From the NCBI GenBank assembly GCA_020631315.1, contig JAHDHM010000091.1:1-10595 (forward strand): a stretch of DNA of 10,595 nucleotides, in the 5' to 3' direction. The translations under genes were made by a program, and so were the position numbers. The stretch comes from Acidimicrobiales bacterium. GTDB lineage: Bacteria > Actinomycetota > Acidimicrobiia > Acidimicrobiales > Poriferisodaliceae. The notes below the pieces were generated by a model. That model searched no databases. It was not told the DNA's origin and was given only the letters and a program-made list of their open reading frames with translations. Positions 1-6,160 of this stretch are shown piece by piece (position 1 is the first letter of the stretch; every line of letters starts with the position of its first letter).

Positions 1-1244
1 GAGCCGACCGACCAGAGCTTGATCGACGTCGACACGCCGGCGGCGATCGCAGCCGTGGCCATCGGACCGTGGCGCCACTCGCTGCTGCCCGACAGCAGGG
101 CATTGCGCTCGATGGGCGACAGCTTCCACACCGCAGGAGCCAGCACCGCCGCGGCGACGAGCACGAACGGGACCTTCGACAACCACCAGGCAGCGGTCCC
201 GGGGTCGGTGTCGGGAACCAGGCCGAGCTGCCACACCACGAGCGTCGCGACGACGGCCGTCGTCATGTGCCACAGGTAGACGGTCATGGCGACGCCGTTG
301 CCGGCCACGACGGCCACCCAGGCACCTGCGCCACGGGTCGAGGCGAGGAAGCGATCGACCACCGGAGCGGACGCGATCGCGGTGAGCGAGTAGGCGAGAC
401 CGAACGCCATCAGCGCCGTCGACGGCGGGTGGGTGGGGGAGTGGCCGACACCGGGAACGTGGATCATCGTGACCGGCCACGGGCCGAAGGCGACGAGCGA
501 CACGGCGGCCACCCACGACGGCGCGGCGAGCCGGGCAGCGAGCTTCGAGGTGACGATGCCCTCGGACCAGGCGGCGCCGAGCATCTGGAAGAGCAGCCAG
601 CCGAGCACCCAGTTGATCTGGGGGACGAGTGGCACCCCGACCGCCCGGATGACCTCGACGGCGAAGAACGTGCCGACGAGCAGGCCGCCGACCTTGGCCG
701 GGGCTGAACGGAAACGGGGGATCAGATACGGGGCCACGGCCGTGTCGATCGTGTAGTTCGCCAGGAACCACAACGGGATCGCTGCCCCCACGAGCGCTGC
801 GCCGGCAGGCCCGACCCAGCCGACCGCCGACGCTGCTGCGACCACCGCCACCCATGTCCCCGCGAGCACGATCGTCGGCGCCAGCATCCTTCGAAGTCGG
901 CCACCGACCCACTCGTGTGCGGTTCCACCCTTGCGGAAGTGCGCGTCGAGGGATCGGGCCGACGAGAAGCCGCCGACGACGAAGAACAGCGGCATCACCT
1001 GGAACAGCCAGGTGAGCCAGGAGAGGTCGGGAGCGAGCTCGAGAGCGTTCGTGCCGGTCGGCAGGCCGTCGTCGCCGATGGCGGTGTGCACGACCACCCA
1101 GTGGCCGATCGCGACCGCGAGCATCGCGACAGCGCGATACGCGTCGACAGCACGGTTGCGGTCCGGCCGAGCAGCGCCGGCCAACGCTGCGGCGCTGGAC
1201 GCGTCGGTCGGTGTGGTGGTCGCCGTTTCCAGTGAGGAGGTCAT
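1..1244 (-). CDS. Membrane acyltransferase, acyltransferase-3 (OafA/YrhL-like) family, partial at the 3' end
   Basis: The first 414 residues are present; the C-terminus lies beyond the left edge. After a Thr/Ser/Ala-rich N-terminal stretch of about 30 residues comes R37-(10 residues)-H48 in the first membrane helix, matching the RX10H motif of OafA-type acyltransferases. About ten hydrophobic helices follow, including 'MPLFFVVGGF' near 84-93 and 'VYLWHMT' (H326), a usual late family signature. Members move acyl groups, often acetyl, from a cytoplasmic donor to sugars, cell-wall polymers or lipids across the membrane; the substrate cannot be read from sequence. The ATG at 1244 is the first usable start: no upstream in-frame start was seen, but the Shine-Dalgarno is poor (GAGGA almost touches the start). 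It lies 89 bp after the monooxygenase gene on the same strand and probably shares its transcript. The family call is firm; the role is open. Confidence 0.9.
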   Translation of the reverse strand, partial: MTSSLETATTTPTDASSAAALAGAARPDRNRAVDAYRAVAMLAVAIGHWVVVHTAIGDDGLPTGTNALELAPDLSWLTWLFQVMPLFFVVGGFSSARSLDAHFRKGGTAHEWVGGRLRRMLAPTIVLAGTWVAVVAAASAVGWVGPAGAALVGAAIPLWFLANYTIDTAVAPYLIPRFRSAPAKVGGLLVGTFFAVEVIRAVGVPLVPQINWVLGWLLFQMLGAAWSEGIVTSKLAARLAAPSWVAAVSLVAFGPWPVTMIHVPGVGHSPTHPPSTALMAFGLAYSLTAIASAPVVDRFLASTRGAGAWVAVVAGNGVAMTVYLWHMTTAVVATLVVWQLGLVPDTDPGTAAWWLSKVPFVLVAAAVLAPAVWKLSPIERNALLSGSSEWRHGPMATAAIAAGVSTSIKLWSVG

Positions 1245-1333
1245 GTCCTCATGGAAACGAATCTCGTCCCCCGCGTCTGTGGGGAGAACCCCTCATTGCC
1301 CCCTGGGGAGATCCTGGGGCTCCTGATGCGAGG

Positions 1334-3442
1334 TCAGCCCACGGGGCGAGTCGTGATCGACGAGTAACACATCTCGTCGAGGGTGCCTTCGGCCCAGGTG
1401 ATGTACTTCGGATCTGGGTCGAAGCGCAGCGAGCGGTCCCACCAGCACTCGACACGGATCACGTCGTCCGCCGTCAGGATCAGCTCGTCGACGGGCTGAT
1501 AGCCGAGCTGCCAGTCAAAGCTCCACACCGGGATGTCGAGCAGCACGTAGCCGTCCGGCGAGTCCGGGTTGACCGTGAGCCTGATGGCGGCGCCGATCTC
1601 GTGCATGTGGCCGGTGACGTCGGTGATGAGGCCGGGGTTCTGTACCGGCAGATCACACGTCGAGTAGGCGACGCCATCGGTGTCGTCGAGGTACTCCGCC
1701 GCCGTCTGGCCACACGCCCCGAGCAGGAAGTCCGGGATGAACCGAGAGATCCGGCCGTAGTCCCTCTGCAGCCGATCGAGTTCGTTCTCGCGTTCGCACT
1801 GGGGTGTGCCGAAGGTGGGCGCGTCGGTCGGGCACGGGATCTCCGCCGGGCCGAGGTACAGCTGGGGCCGAAGGCGCACGAGCTCGCCGCCGTTGGCCTC
1901 GACCACTTCCGGTTCGTGGAGGTCGACGATGAACTGCGAGGCGTCGACGGGGGCTTCGTGGTCGAAGTGGTAGTGGATCTGGACCACGAAGTAGTCGCCG
2001 GGCTCGAGCAGCTGCCCTGCGTCGTCGCCGAAGAACGAGCCCTGGCCGCCGGGTGCCCAGCCGTAGGCCCGTTCGGTCGGGCCGTCGAGGGAGTTGCCGC
2101 CGGTGTAACAGGTCCATCCGGCACCGGGCTCGGCGGCGTCGCGGCGGTCGGCCTCGGCGCGGGTCTGGGCGCTCGCCTTGGTGATGATGGCGTGGTGGAC
2201 GACCTCGATCTGGTCGGCCACGAACCAGTAGCCGCGAGCCCACGTCGGCTCGGTGATCTCGGGGTCGTAGATCAGGCAGCGATAGTCGTCACGGCGATCG
2301 GTCGAGCCCTGGTACGGCTCGATCGGACCCATCACGACGTCCTGCTCGAACGGCGGGATGTCCGTCTCGGTCGCGACGACCGGGGTGTCGGCTGGGACGT
2401 CGATCGTGGCGCCCTCGTCGACCCAGGCCCGGATCTCGGCGAGCTCGGCCGTCGTGAGCGACCAGTCGTCGACGAACGCGACGCTCTCGTCCGATGCCGG
2501 CCACGGCGGCATGTACCCGGCGTGGGTGAGGAGGTCGATGTCGGCGGCGATGTCGGCCACGTCGGCGACCGTGTCGAGCTCCCAGGTGCTGTAGCCGGGG
2601 CCGCCGGTGTTGTGGCAGCGGGCGCAGTGATCGGCGACGATCGGGAGGATCATCCGAGAGAAGCGGTCGGAGCCGTCGGGCCGGTAGTCGACGGCCGTGG
2701 CGATCTCGACCTCGTCGAACACGAGGGGCTGGTCGCGGTCGGTCACGTCGACGGCGACGACGTCGATGATCAGCCGGGCGTCGTCGCCGGTCGAGACGAG
2801 GCCGGACACGCTGATCGGACCGACGTCGAACGTGGAGAGCAGGAGATCGGCGGAGAGTTCGACGTGGAGATCGTCGCCGTCGAGGCGGGCGGTGCCGACG
2901 AACGTGGCCGGCGCCGTGGTCTCCTTGACCGTCATGTCGCCGACGATCGTGAGGTCGTAGGTGGTGCCGTCGACGATCTCGGCCGGCCAGCCGGTGACGT
3001 CGGTCGGCGTGAACTCGGCGAACCGGAAGTGGCTCGAGGACAAGAAGTCGTGGCGCAGACGCTTGTCCCGCAACGACGAGTCCGACGTGAGTGTCTCGAC
3101 GTTCACCACCATGGTGCCGACGGTCGAGGCAGACGGATCATCGAGGTCGAGGACGATGTCCCCGGCGACGGCACTGGTCGATCCGGTCGCCATCTTCTCG
3201 GTGCCGACGAGTCGCTCCTCGACCTCGTAGCTGACGAGCGAACGGTCGGCATCGATCGTGAAGCGACGCTGCTCCTCGGTCTGGATCGTGACCTCCGGGG
3301 CGACCGGCACCTCGAAGGCGACCTGGTCGTCCTCGAAGATCCAGTCCCACTGCGAGCGGGTGGCGAGCGCGAGGCCGCCGATCACGAACACGCCGACGAC
3401 GAGCGCCAACACACCTCGCGGCATCTGCTTCACTGCGGTCAT
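1334..3442 (-). CDS. Membrane-anchored YceI - cytochrome c - copper type II (PHM/DBH-like) monooxygenase fusion
   Basis: A 702-residue exported protein. One N-terminal membrane segment (about 10-27) is probably an uncleaved anchor. Residues about 60-232 form a YceI domain (lipocalin-like barrel known to bind polyisoprenoids or quinones). Residues about 260-345 are a single c-type heme domain with C273-x-x-C276-H277 and probable axial M311 in 'YMPPWP'. Residues about 365-702 match PHM/DBH copper hydroxylases. All expected ligands are visible: H416/H417 and H490 (CuH site), then H612/H614 and M691 (CuM site, 'GHMH' and 'DEMC'). Heme-plus-copper-monooxygenase fusions are known in bacteria; the added YceI domain is unusual. 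Hydroxylation of an unknown extracytoplasmic substrate is inferred, perhaps with electrons passing quinone to heme to copper. The start at 3442 is preferred over an upstream in-frame ATG at 3508 because AGGAG lies 6 nt before it and the longer form would overlap glpK. Confidence 0.88.
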   Translation of the reverse strand: MTAVKQMPRGVLALVVGVFVIGGLALATRSQWDWIFEDDQVAFEVPVAPEVTIQTEEQRRFTIDADRSLVSYEVEERLVGTEKMATGSTSAVAGDIVLDLDDPSASTVGTMVVNVETLTSDSSLRDKRLRHDFLSSSHFRFAEFTPTDVTGWPAEIVDGTTYDLTIVGDMTVKETTAPATFVGTARLDGDDLHVELSADLLLSTFDVGPISVSGLVSTGDDARLIIDVVAVDVTDRDQPLVFDEVEIATAVDYRPDGSDRFSRMILPIVADHCARCHNTGGPGYSTWELDTVADVADIAADIDLLTHAGYMPPWPASDESVAFVDDWSLTTAELAEIRAWVDEGATIDVPADTPVVATETDIPPFEQDVVMGPIEPYQGSTDRRDDYRCLIYDPEITEPTWARGYWFVADQIEVVHHAIITKASAQTRAEADRRDAAEPGAGWTCYTGGNSLDGPTERAYGWAPGGQGSFFGDDAGQLLEPGDYFVVQIHYHFDHEAPVDASQFIVDLHEPEVVEANGGELVRLRPQLYLGPAEIPCPTDAPTFGTPQCERENELDRLQRDYGRISRFIPDFLLGACGQTAAEYLDDTDGVAYSTCDLPVQNPGLITDVTGHMHEIGAAIRLTVNPDSPDGYVLLDIPVWSFDWQLGYQPVDELILTADDVIRVECWWDRSLRFDPDPKYITWAEGTLDEMCYSSITTRPVG

Positions 3443-3448
3443 CCGTGG

Positions 3449-3453
3449 CTCCT
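3449..3453 (-). promoter_or_regulatory. Ribosome binding site of the monooxygenase gene, overlapping the glpK stop
   Basis: Minus strand reads TCCTGAGGAGCCACGGATG. The TGA stop of glpK (3455-3453) runs into AGGAG, which lies 6 nt before the ATG at 3442. This fixes the start and suggests that ribosomes ending on glpK reinitiate here. Confidence 0.75.
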
Positions 3454-4943
3454 CAGGACTCGACCGCCCACGCACGTGAGCGCTCGACGGCACGTACCCA
3501 GTCGGCATAGAGCGCGTCGGCCTGCGTGCGATCCGGGTTCGGCGTGGCCTCGGCGTCGAGCTGCCATGCGTTGCCGACGTCGGAGGGGGAGTCCCACACG
3601 CCCTCGGCCATGCCGGCCAGGAAGCCCGAACCCAACGCGGTGGTCTCGGTGATCTTCGGGCGGCTCACCGGCACACCCAGCTGGTCGGCCTGGAACTGCA
3701 GCAGCAGCGGCATCACGGAGGCGCCACCGTCGACACGCAGCGACGCGATCTCGAGGCCCGCTGCGTTCGCCATCGCGTCGACGACGTCACGCGTCTGGTA
3801 CGCCATCGACTCGACGACGGCTCGCGCGATCTCGGCGCGGCCGGTGCCGCGGGTGATGCCGACGATGGTCCCGCGGGCGTAGGGGTCCCAGTACGGCGAG
3901 CCGAGCCCGGCCATCGCGGGGACGAAGTACACGCCACCGGTGTCGTCGACCGACGCTGCGAGCGGGCCGACCTCAGGGGCGCTCTCGATGATGCCGAGGC
4001 CGTCGCGCAGCCACTGGATGGCTGCGCCCGTCACGAACACGGCACCCTCCATCGCGTACGAGGTGGTGCCGGATTCGACCGAGTCACCGATGGTCCAACC
4101 GACGGTGGTCAGCAGACCCTCGACGGGGTCCGGGCAGGTGTTGCCGACGTTCATGAGGACGAACGATCCGGTGCCGTAGGTGTTCTTGGTCATGCCGGCC
4201 TCGAGGCAGGCCTGACCGAACAGGGCGGCCTGCTGGTCGCCGGCGATGCCCGAGATCGGGATGCCGGCACCTGCAGCGCAGTCGTCGCCGGTGAGGCCGT
4301 AACGCTGGCTCGACGGGCGCACCTCGGGCAGCGCGGTCATGGGCACGCCGAGCAGGTCGCACAGCTCCTCGCTCCACGACAACGTGCGGATGTCGAACAA
4401 GAGGGTGCGGCTGGCGTTCGAGGTGTCGGTGATGAACGTGGTCCCGCCCGTGAGCTTGTAGACGAGCCAGGCGTCGATGGTGCCGAGGCACAGGTGCTCG
4501 TCGGCCTCGACGCCGCCGTCGTTCAACAGCCACTCGGCCTTGGTGCCGGTGAAGTACGGGTCGAGCACGAGGCCCGTGGTGTTGCGCACGAGGTCGAGGT
4601 GGCCGGCCTCGGTGAGTGCGTCGCAGCGGGCCGCGGTGCGACGGTCCTGCCACACGATGGCGCGATGACGTGGCACGCCGGTGCGGCGGTCCCAGGCCAC
4701 GACGGTCTCACGCTGGTCGGTGATGCCGATGGCCGCGATCGGTTGATCGACGGCGGCGGTCAACTCGGCGAGCGTCGCCTGGACCGCCTGCCAGATCTCC
4801 TCCGCGTCGTGTTCGACCCAGCCCGGCTGAGGGAAGTACTGGGTGAACTCCCGGTAGGCGATGCCGATCGGGGTGCCCGCCTCGTCGATCGCGAAGGAGC
4901 GCACTCCCGTCGTACCTGCGTCGATAGCCACAACGATTGCCAT
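3453..4943 (-). CDS. glpK: Glycerol kinase
   Basis: Phosphorylates glycerol with ATP to glycerol 3-phosphate in the cytoplasm, feeding glycolysis and phospholipid synthesis. The 496-residue length is normal for the FGGY-type family. The N-terminal phosphate-binding segment 'AIDAGTTGVRS' starts at residue 6. Glycerol-contact residues known from E. coli GlpK are all present: R78-E79 in 'QRET', Y130 in 'YFTGTK', and D236-Q237 in 'GDQQAA'. 'NTYGTGSF' (254-261) and 'GSGFLAGMAEG' (438-448) match the FGGY signatures. The reading frame stays open far upstream through pfkA, but homology starts at the ATG at 4943. No Shine-Dalgarno precedes that ATG, and a TAnnnT box ends 7 nt before it, which fits a leaderless mRNA. 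It is divergent from pfkA and heads the operon with the copper monooxygenase 10 bp downstream. In E. coli the PFK product fructose 1,6-bisphosphate inhibits GlpK; whether that holds here is unknown. Confidence 0.97.
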   Translation of the reverse strand: MAIVVAIDAGTTGVRSFAIDEAGTPIGIAYREFTQYFPQPGWVEHDAEEIWQAVQATLAELTAAVDQPIAAIGITDQRETVVAWDRRTGVPRHRAIVWQDRRTAARCDALTEAGHLDLVRNTTGLVLDPYFTGTKAEWLLNDGGVEADEHLCLGTIDAWLVYKLTGGTTFITDTSNASRTLLFDIRTLSWSEELCDLLGVPMTALPEVRPSSQRYGLTGDDCAAGAGIPISGIAGDQQAALFGQACLEAGMTKNTYGTGSFVLMNVGNTCPDPVEGLLTTVGWTIGDSVESGTTSYAMEGAVFVTGAAIQWLRDGLGIIESAPEVGPLAASVDDTGGVYFVPAMAGLGSPYWDPYARGTIVGITRGTGRAEIARAVVESMAYQTRDVVDAMANAAGLEIASLRVDGGASVMPLLLQFQADQLGVPVSRPKITETTALGSGFLAGMAEGVWDSPSDVGNAWQLDAEATPNPDRTQADALYADWVRAVERSRAWAVES

Positions 4944-4950
4944 TCGGGGC

Positions 4951-4956
4951 ACCGTA
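4951..4956 (-). promoter_or_regulatory. Candidate -10 box for a leaderless glpK transcript
   Basis: Minus strand reads TACGGT, a match to actinobacterial TAnnnT -10 boxes, followed by 7 nt (GCCCCGA) and then the glpK ATG. The spacing would place transcription start at or next to the start codon. No convincing -35 was seen. Confidence 0.45.
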
Positions 4957-4964
4957 GCGGGCGC

Positions 4965-4970
4965 TAGCGT
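4965..4970 (+). promoter_or_regulatory. Candidate -10 box for pfkA
   Basis: TAGCGT fits the TAnnnT pattern and lies in the divergent glpK/pfkA gap. Transcription would start near 4977 and leave a leader of about 80 nt before the pfkA ATG. The same hexamer precedes trkA at 6146. No -35 at normal spacing was recognised. Confidence 0.35.
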
Positions 4971-4984
4971 CTCGGTTTCGCCTG

Positions 4985-5043
4985 GGGTGCCGCGTGCACC
5001 CTCCCAGTCCCAGGGAGCGCAGTGTGCTGAGTCGCGTCGCGAC
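4985..5043 (+). other. Possible structured 5' leader of pfkA (three adjacent hairpins)
   Basis: Three inverted repeats precede the Shine-Dalgarno: GGGTGC/GCACCC (4985-4990 with 4996-5001, 5-nt loop); CTCCC/GGGAG (5001-5005 with 5012-5016, 7-nt loop, sharing one base with the first); and GTCGC/GCGAC (5031-5035 with 5039-5043, 3-nt loop), ending 3 nt before AGGAG. In GC-rich DNA short stems arise by chance, and no known riboswitch is recognised. Confidence 0.25.
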
Positions 5044-5046
5044 ACC

Positions 5047-5051
5047 AGGAG
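5047..5051 (+). promoter_or_regulatory. Ribosome binding site of pfkA
   Basis: AGGAG lies 7 nt before the ATG at 5059. It decides the start against in-frame upstream ATG codons such as 4861, which would extend the protein antisense into glpK without homology. Confidence 0.8.
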
Positions 5052-5058
5052 CCCCATC

Positions 5059-6090
5059 ATGAGAGTCGGAGTCCTCACCGGTGGCGGTGACTGTCCAGGT
5101 CTCAACGCGGTCATCCGCGCCGTCGTGCGCAAGGCCGAGCGTGTCTTCGGTGACGAGGTCGTCGGCTTTCTCGACGGGTGGGCCGGTGTCGTCGACAAGA
5201 AGTTCATCGAGCTCGACGTCGAAGGCATGCGCGGCACCCTGCCGAAGGGCGGCACGATCCTCGGCACCTCGCGCAGCAACCCCGGTCTGTACGAGGGGGG
5301 CTTCGAGCAGGCCAAGGAGAACCTCGACGAGCTGGGGGTCGACGCCCTCATCGTCATCGGCGGCGACGGCACGCTGAAGTGCGCCGACCGGTTGCACCAA
5401 CTCGGCGGCAACGTCGTGGGTGTGCCGAAGACGATCGACAACGACATCGCCGGGACCGAGTACACGTTCGGCTTCAACACCGCCGTGCAGATCGCGACGG
5501 ACCTCATCGACCGGCTCCACACCACCGCCGAGTCGCACAACCGCGTCATGGTCGTGGAGGTCATGGGCCGCCACGTCGGCCATGTGGCCGTGCACGCCGG
5601 GATCGCATCCGGTGCGTCGGTGATCCTCGTGCCGGAGTATCCGTTCGACATCGCCGAGGTCTGCGAACGCATCACCCGGCGTCACGGCCGCGGCCGCTAC
5701 GCGTCGATCGTGGTGGTTGCCGAGGGCGCTCGCCCGATCGACGGCACGTTCGAGGGGCTCGAGCAGGAGTTCGACCAGTGGGGCAACCCGAAGCTGGGCG
5801 ACATGGGTGACCTGGTCGGTCGTGCCATCGCCGAACGTACGGGGTTCGACTCCCGCGTCACGGTCCTGGGGCACGTCCAGCGAGGCGGCACCCCGACGGC
5901 CTATGACCGGGTCCTGTGCTCGCGTTTCGGTGTCGCCGCGATCGACGCGGTGCACGACCATGCCAGCGGCATGATGGTCGCGCTGCAGGCCGATCGGATC
6001 GTGCGGGTGCCGCTCGCGGACGTCGTCGGTATCGAGAAGCCGGTTCGTGACGACCTGTACAAGGATGTTGCAGAGGTCTTCTTCGCCTGA
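5059..6090 (+). CDS. pfkA: 6-phosphofructokinase (actinobacterial-type, probably ATP-dependent)
   Basis: Phosphorylates fructose 6-phosphate to fructose 1,6-bisphosphate, the committed step of glycolysis, in the cytoplasm. The protein has 343 residues, and numbering over the first 170 residues runs in register with E. coli PfkA. 'GGGDCPGLN' (8-16) is the nucleotide loop. 'GGDG' (101-104) has Gly104, the residue linked with ATP use rather than pyrophosphate. 'PKTIDND' (123-129) has Lys124, usual in PPi-type and group III enzymes, and catalytic D127. 'MGR' (169-171) and 'GHVQRGG' (271-277) contact the sugar phosphate. Gly104 with Lys124 is the combination known for actinobacterial group III PFKs. 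ATP use is the best reading, but phosphoryl-donor choice in this group cannot be settled from two residues. It is divergent from glpK and is followed by a hairpin and the trk operon. Confidence 0.96.
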   Translation: MRVGVLTGGGDCPGLNAVIRAVVRKAERVFGDEVVGFLDGWAGVVDKKFIELDVEGMRGTLPKGGTILGTSRSNPGLYEGGFEQAKENLDELGVDALIVIGGDGTLKCADRLHQLGGNVVGVPKTIDNDIAGTEYTFGFNTAVQIATDLIDRLHTTAESHNRVMVVEVMGRHVGHVAVHAGIASGASVILVPEYPFDIAEVCERITRRHGRGRYASIVVVAEGARPIDGTFEGLEQEFDQWGNPKLGDMGDLVGRAIAERTGFDSRVTVLGHVQRGGTPTAYDRVLCSRFGVAAIDAVHDHASGMMVALQADRIVRVPLADVVGIEKPVRDDLYKDVAEVFFA

Positions 6091-6094
6091 CACC

Positions 6095-6122
6095 GCCGCT
6101 CCCCGTGAGGGACGCGAGCGGC
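6095..6122 (+). terminator. Candidate hairpin terminator after pfkA
   Basis: A 7-bp stem GCCGCTC/GAGCGGC (6095-6101 with 6116-6122) encloses a small CCC-GTGA-GGG hairpin with a GNRA-type loop. It begins 5 nt after the pfkA stop. There is no T-run, which is common in high-GC actinomycetes, so termination is only plausible. Confidence 0.4.
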
Positions 6123-6145
6123 CCGGGCGCGGACAGCCGATTCGA

Positions 6146-6151
6146 TAGCGT
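6146..6151 (+). promoter_or_regulatory. Candidate -10 box of the trkA operon
   Basis: TAGCGT lies 9 nt before the trkA ATG at 6161. Transcription would begin about 3-5 nt before the start codon, so the mRNA would be leaderless or nearly so, consistent with the lack of a Shine-Dalgarno. An out-of-frame ATG at 6156 lies in between. Confidence 0.4.
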
Positions 6152-6160
6152 GGTCATGGC

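Noticed and set aside
69..707. 212-residue plus-strand frame over the acyltransferase
   Set aside because: Low-complexity Arg/Gly/His-rich translation antisense to a clear multi-helix membrane protein.
1241..1252. Three-codon reading frame (ATG AGG ACA TGA, minus) whose stop overlaps the acyltransferase start
   Set aside because: It could act in translational coupling, but it has no Shine-Dalgarno of its own and is too short to judge.
1298..1320. GCCCC/GGGGC stem after the monooxygenase gene as a terminator
   Set aside because: Only 5 bp with a 13-nt loop and no T-run; too weak in G/C-rich DNA.
1211..3652. 813-residue open frame on the plus strand across the monooxygenase gene
   Set aside because: It lies antisense to a protein with full catalytic motifs, is rich in Arg, Val, Asp and Gly typical of a high-GC shadow, and shows no recognisable domain.
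4937..4942. TTGCCA as a -35 box for pfkA
   Set aside because: The spacer to TAGCGT would be 22 nt, too long for a normal promoter, and the sequence lies within the glpK coding start.
4944..5675. N-terminal extension of glycerol kinase upstream of 4943
   Set aside because: The frame stays open but the extension is antisense to pfkA and resembles no GlpK sequence; homology starts at the ATG at 4943.
4708..6093. 461-residue minus-strand frame opposite pfkA
   Set aside because: Shadow of pfkA and the divergent region; no domain recognised.
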